From JABFRJ01 sp964389095 (lineage in GTDB: Bacteria; Pseudomonadota; Alphaproteobacteria; Rhizobiales; Hyphomicrobiaceae), in assembly GCA_964389095.1 (NCBI GenBank), contig CAYMEB010000107.1:1-15760 (forward strand): a stretch of DNA of 15,760 nt, read 5' to 3'. Positions 14,924-15,760 of the stretch are shown here, piece after piece (position 1 is the stretch's first letter; each line of letters starts with the position of its first letter). Made by a program: the position numbers and the translations under genes. The notes beneath the pieces are model-generated. The model made no database searches and was not told the DNA's origin. It saw only the letters and a program-made list of their open reading frames with translations.

Positions 14924-15439
14924 ATGTGCGAGCAAGGCATGGCTGCAAGCGAGGAGCATCGTGATCCGACTGCGGGAGCGGCGATCTTGCCGCAGGACGG
15001 ACGCCAATCCGAAGCGGCACTCGCCATCGCCCGCGGTGCGGGACGGTGCCTGCTGCGGCATGGGATGGCACGACTGACTGAAGTGCCTTTGCCGAATGGT
15101 CGCAGGGCCGATCTTGTTGGACTGAAGGATACTGGTGAGATCTGGATCGTCGAGGTGAAGTCCTCGATCGAGGACTTCCGCGCGGACCAGAAGTGGCCCG
15201 AGTATCGGGACTACTGCGATCGGCTTCTCTTTGCCGTGGCCCCCGGGTTCCCTGTCGAGATACTTCCCGACGACGCTGGTCTGCTGATCGCCGATCGCTA
15301 CGGCGGTGAACTGATCAAGGGCGGACCGGAGCACAAACTCGCGGCCGCTCGCAGGAAGGTCATGCTGACGTTACTCGCCCGGACAGGTGCGCTTCGCCTT
15401 CATGCCCTGGCCGATCCGGACATGGGCAATGCCACGTGA
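14924..15439 (+). CDS. mmcB: MmcB-family DNA repair nuclease-like protein
   Basis: The 171-residue protein matches the MmcB (DUF1052) family, which has a PD-(D/E)XK nuclease-like fold and in Caulobacter is tied to survival of DNA damage. Visible core: LTEVPLPNGRRADLVGL at 51-67 gives E53 and the acidic D63, followed by IWIVEVKSSIEDF at 73-85 with the E77-V-K79 of the motif, then DQKWPEYRDYCDRLLFAV. These suggest metal-dependent nuclease chemistry, which I infer from the residues. Met6 at 14939 is an alternative start; neither has a strong ribosome binding site. It is the only plus-strand gene and ends 26 bp from a convergent sulfurtransferase gene, with no terminator seen between them. Confidence 0.92.
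   Translation: MCEQGMAASEEHRDPTAGAAILPQDGRQSEAALAIARGAGRCLLRHGMARLTEVPLPNGRRADLVGLKDTGEIWIVEVKSSIEDFRADQKWPEYRDYCDRLLFAVAPGFPVEILPDDAGLLIADRYGGELIKGGPEHKLAAARRKVMLTLLARTGALRLHALADPDMGNAT
15157..15178. repeat. 22-bp perfect palindrome inside mmcB
   Basis: GAAGTCCTCGA is followed directly by its exact reverse complement, centred on CGATCG, with no mismatch. It covers the codons for KSSIEDF, that is, the catalytic EVK region of MmcB. Confidence 0.95.
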
Positions 15440-15465
15440 AAACGTCCTGGACTAGATAGCCGCCG

Positions 15466-15760
15466 TCAATCCACGGTGATCTTGCGTTCGACGGGCAGGG
15501 AAGCGTCCTGGGTCCACTCCGCCATCGATCCATCGTACATTCGTTCTGACTTGTTTCCCATGAGCTCCGAGGCCACGAACCAGCCTAGACTGGCCCAGTG
15601 GCCCGTATTGCAGAAATTCACCTGCGCCCCGACGGATGGAACGCCGGCAGTCTGGTACAGCTTTGCGAGTTGGGCTGGGTTTCTGAAGTATCCACCGTTA
15701 TTTTCCGGAGCTATGCGCGGAAGTTGGTGACGGCGTGAATCGGTGAAGGCGGCATATCGT
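15466..15760 (-). CDS. Rhodanese-like sulfurtransferase, 3' part only
   Basis: The last 97 codons and the TGA stop are in the window; the 5' part lies beyond the right edge. The visible sequence includes GGYFRNPAQLAKLYQTAGV, then VNFCNTGHWASLGWF and a closing YDGSMAEWTQDASLPVE. The Cys of CNTGHW is the active-site residue of a C-terminal rhodanese domain, and the YDGSM-EW block is typical of thiosulfate/3-mercaptopyruvate sulfurtransferases, which move sulfane sulfur to an acceptor such as cyanide or a thiol. Substrate, cell location and presence of a signal peptide or second rhodanese domain cannot be judged from this part. The gene converges on mmcB. Confidence 0.88.
   Translation of the reverse strand, partial: RYAAFTDSRRHQLPRIAPENNGGYFRNPAQLAKLYQTAGVPSVGAQVNFCNTGHWASLGWFVASELMGNKSERMYDGSMAEWTQDASLPVERKITVD

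Noticed and set aside
15476..15730. Plus-strand open frame of 84 codons at the right end
   Set aside because: The opposite strand encodes the rhodanese active-site region (CNTGHW), so this frame is antisense.

Overview
The window looks like chromosomal DNA of an alphaproteobacterium, probably of the Hyphomicrobiales/Rhizobiales type. This is an inference from gene content: purH downstream of a heparinase II/III-family gene, an MmcB-family nuclease gene, a bacterial LonB-type protease, and a GC-rich base composition (roughly 60% by eye). No RNA genes, insertion sequences, CRISPR arrays or phage genes were recognised. Every gene except mmcB lies on the minus strand, so the order of transcription runs from the right end of the window to the left.

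Reading in transcription order from the right: the 3' part of a rhodanese-like sulfurtransferase gene (cut by the window edge) converges on mmcB, the only plus-strand gene. mmcB is divergent from a tight three-gene unit: a LonB-like ATP-dependent protease, a universal-stress-like protein and a CinA C-terminal-type NMN amidohydrolase (pncC). Next is an exported trypsin-family protease fused to a C-terminal DUF4384-like domain, followed 39 bp later by an Sfp-type phosphopantetheinyl transferase gene. A phenylacetate cluster, paaG-paaI-paaK, comes next. It holds the ring-1,2-epoxide isomerase, the thioesterase and the CoA ligase, but no ring epoxygenase or ring-opening enzyme lies in the window. 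Then come two probably exported proteins (a metallophosphoesterase-like protein and a Tat-signal DUF4174 protein), a divergent heparinase II/III-family protein, purH, and a doubtful 63-codon ORF at the left edge.

Most of the window is ordinary housekeeping and catabolic DNA, and I found no convincing undescribed multigene system. The signals most worth a second look are two long perfect palindromes with CGATCG cores inside coding sequence (24 bp in the phosphopantetheinyl transferase gene, 22 bp in mmcB), the trypsin-DUF4384 fusion, the LonB/stress protein/PncC unit divergent from mmcB, and a heparinase-family protein that seems to have lost its usual His-containing motif.
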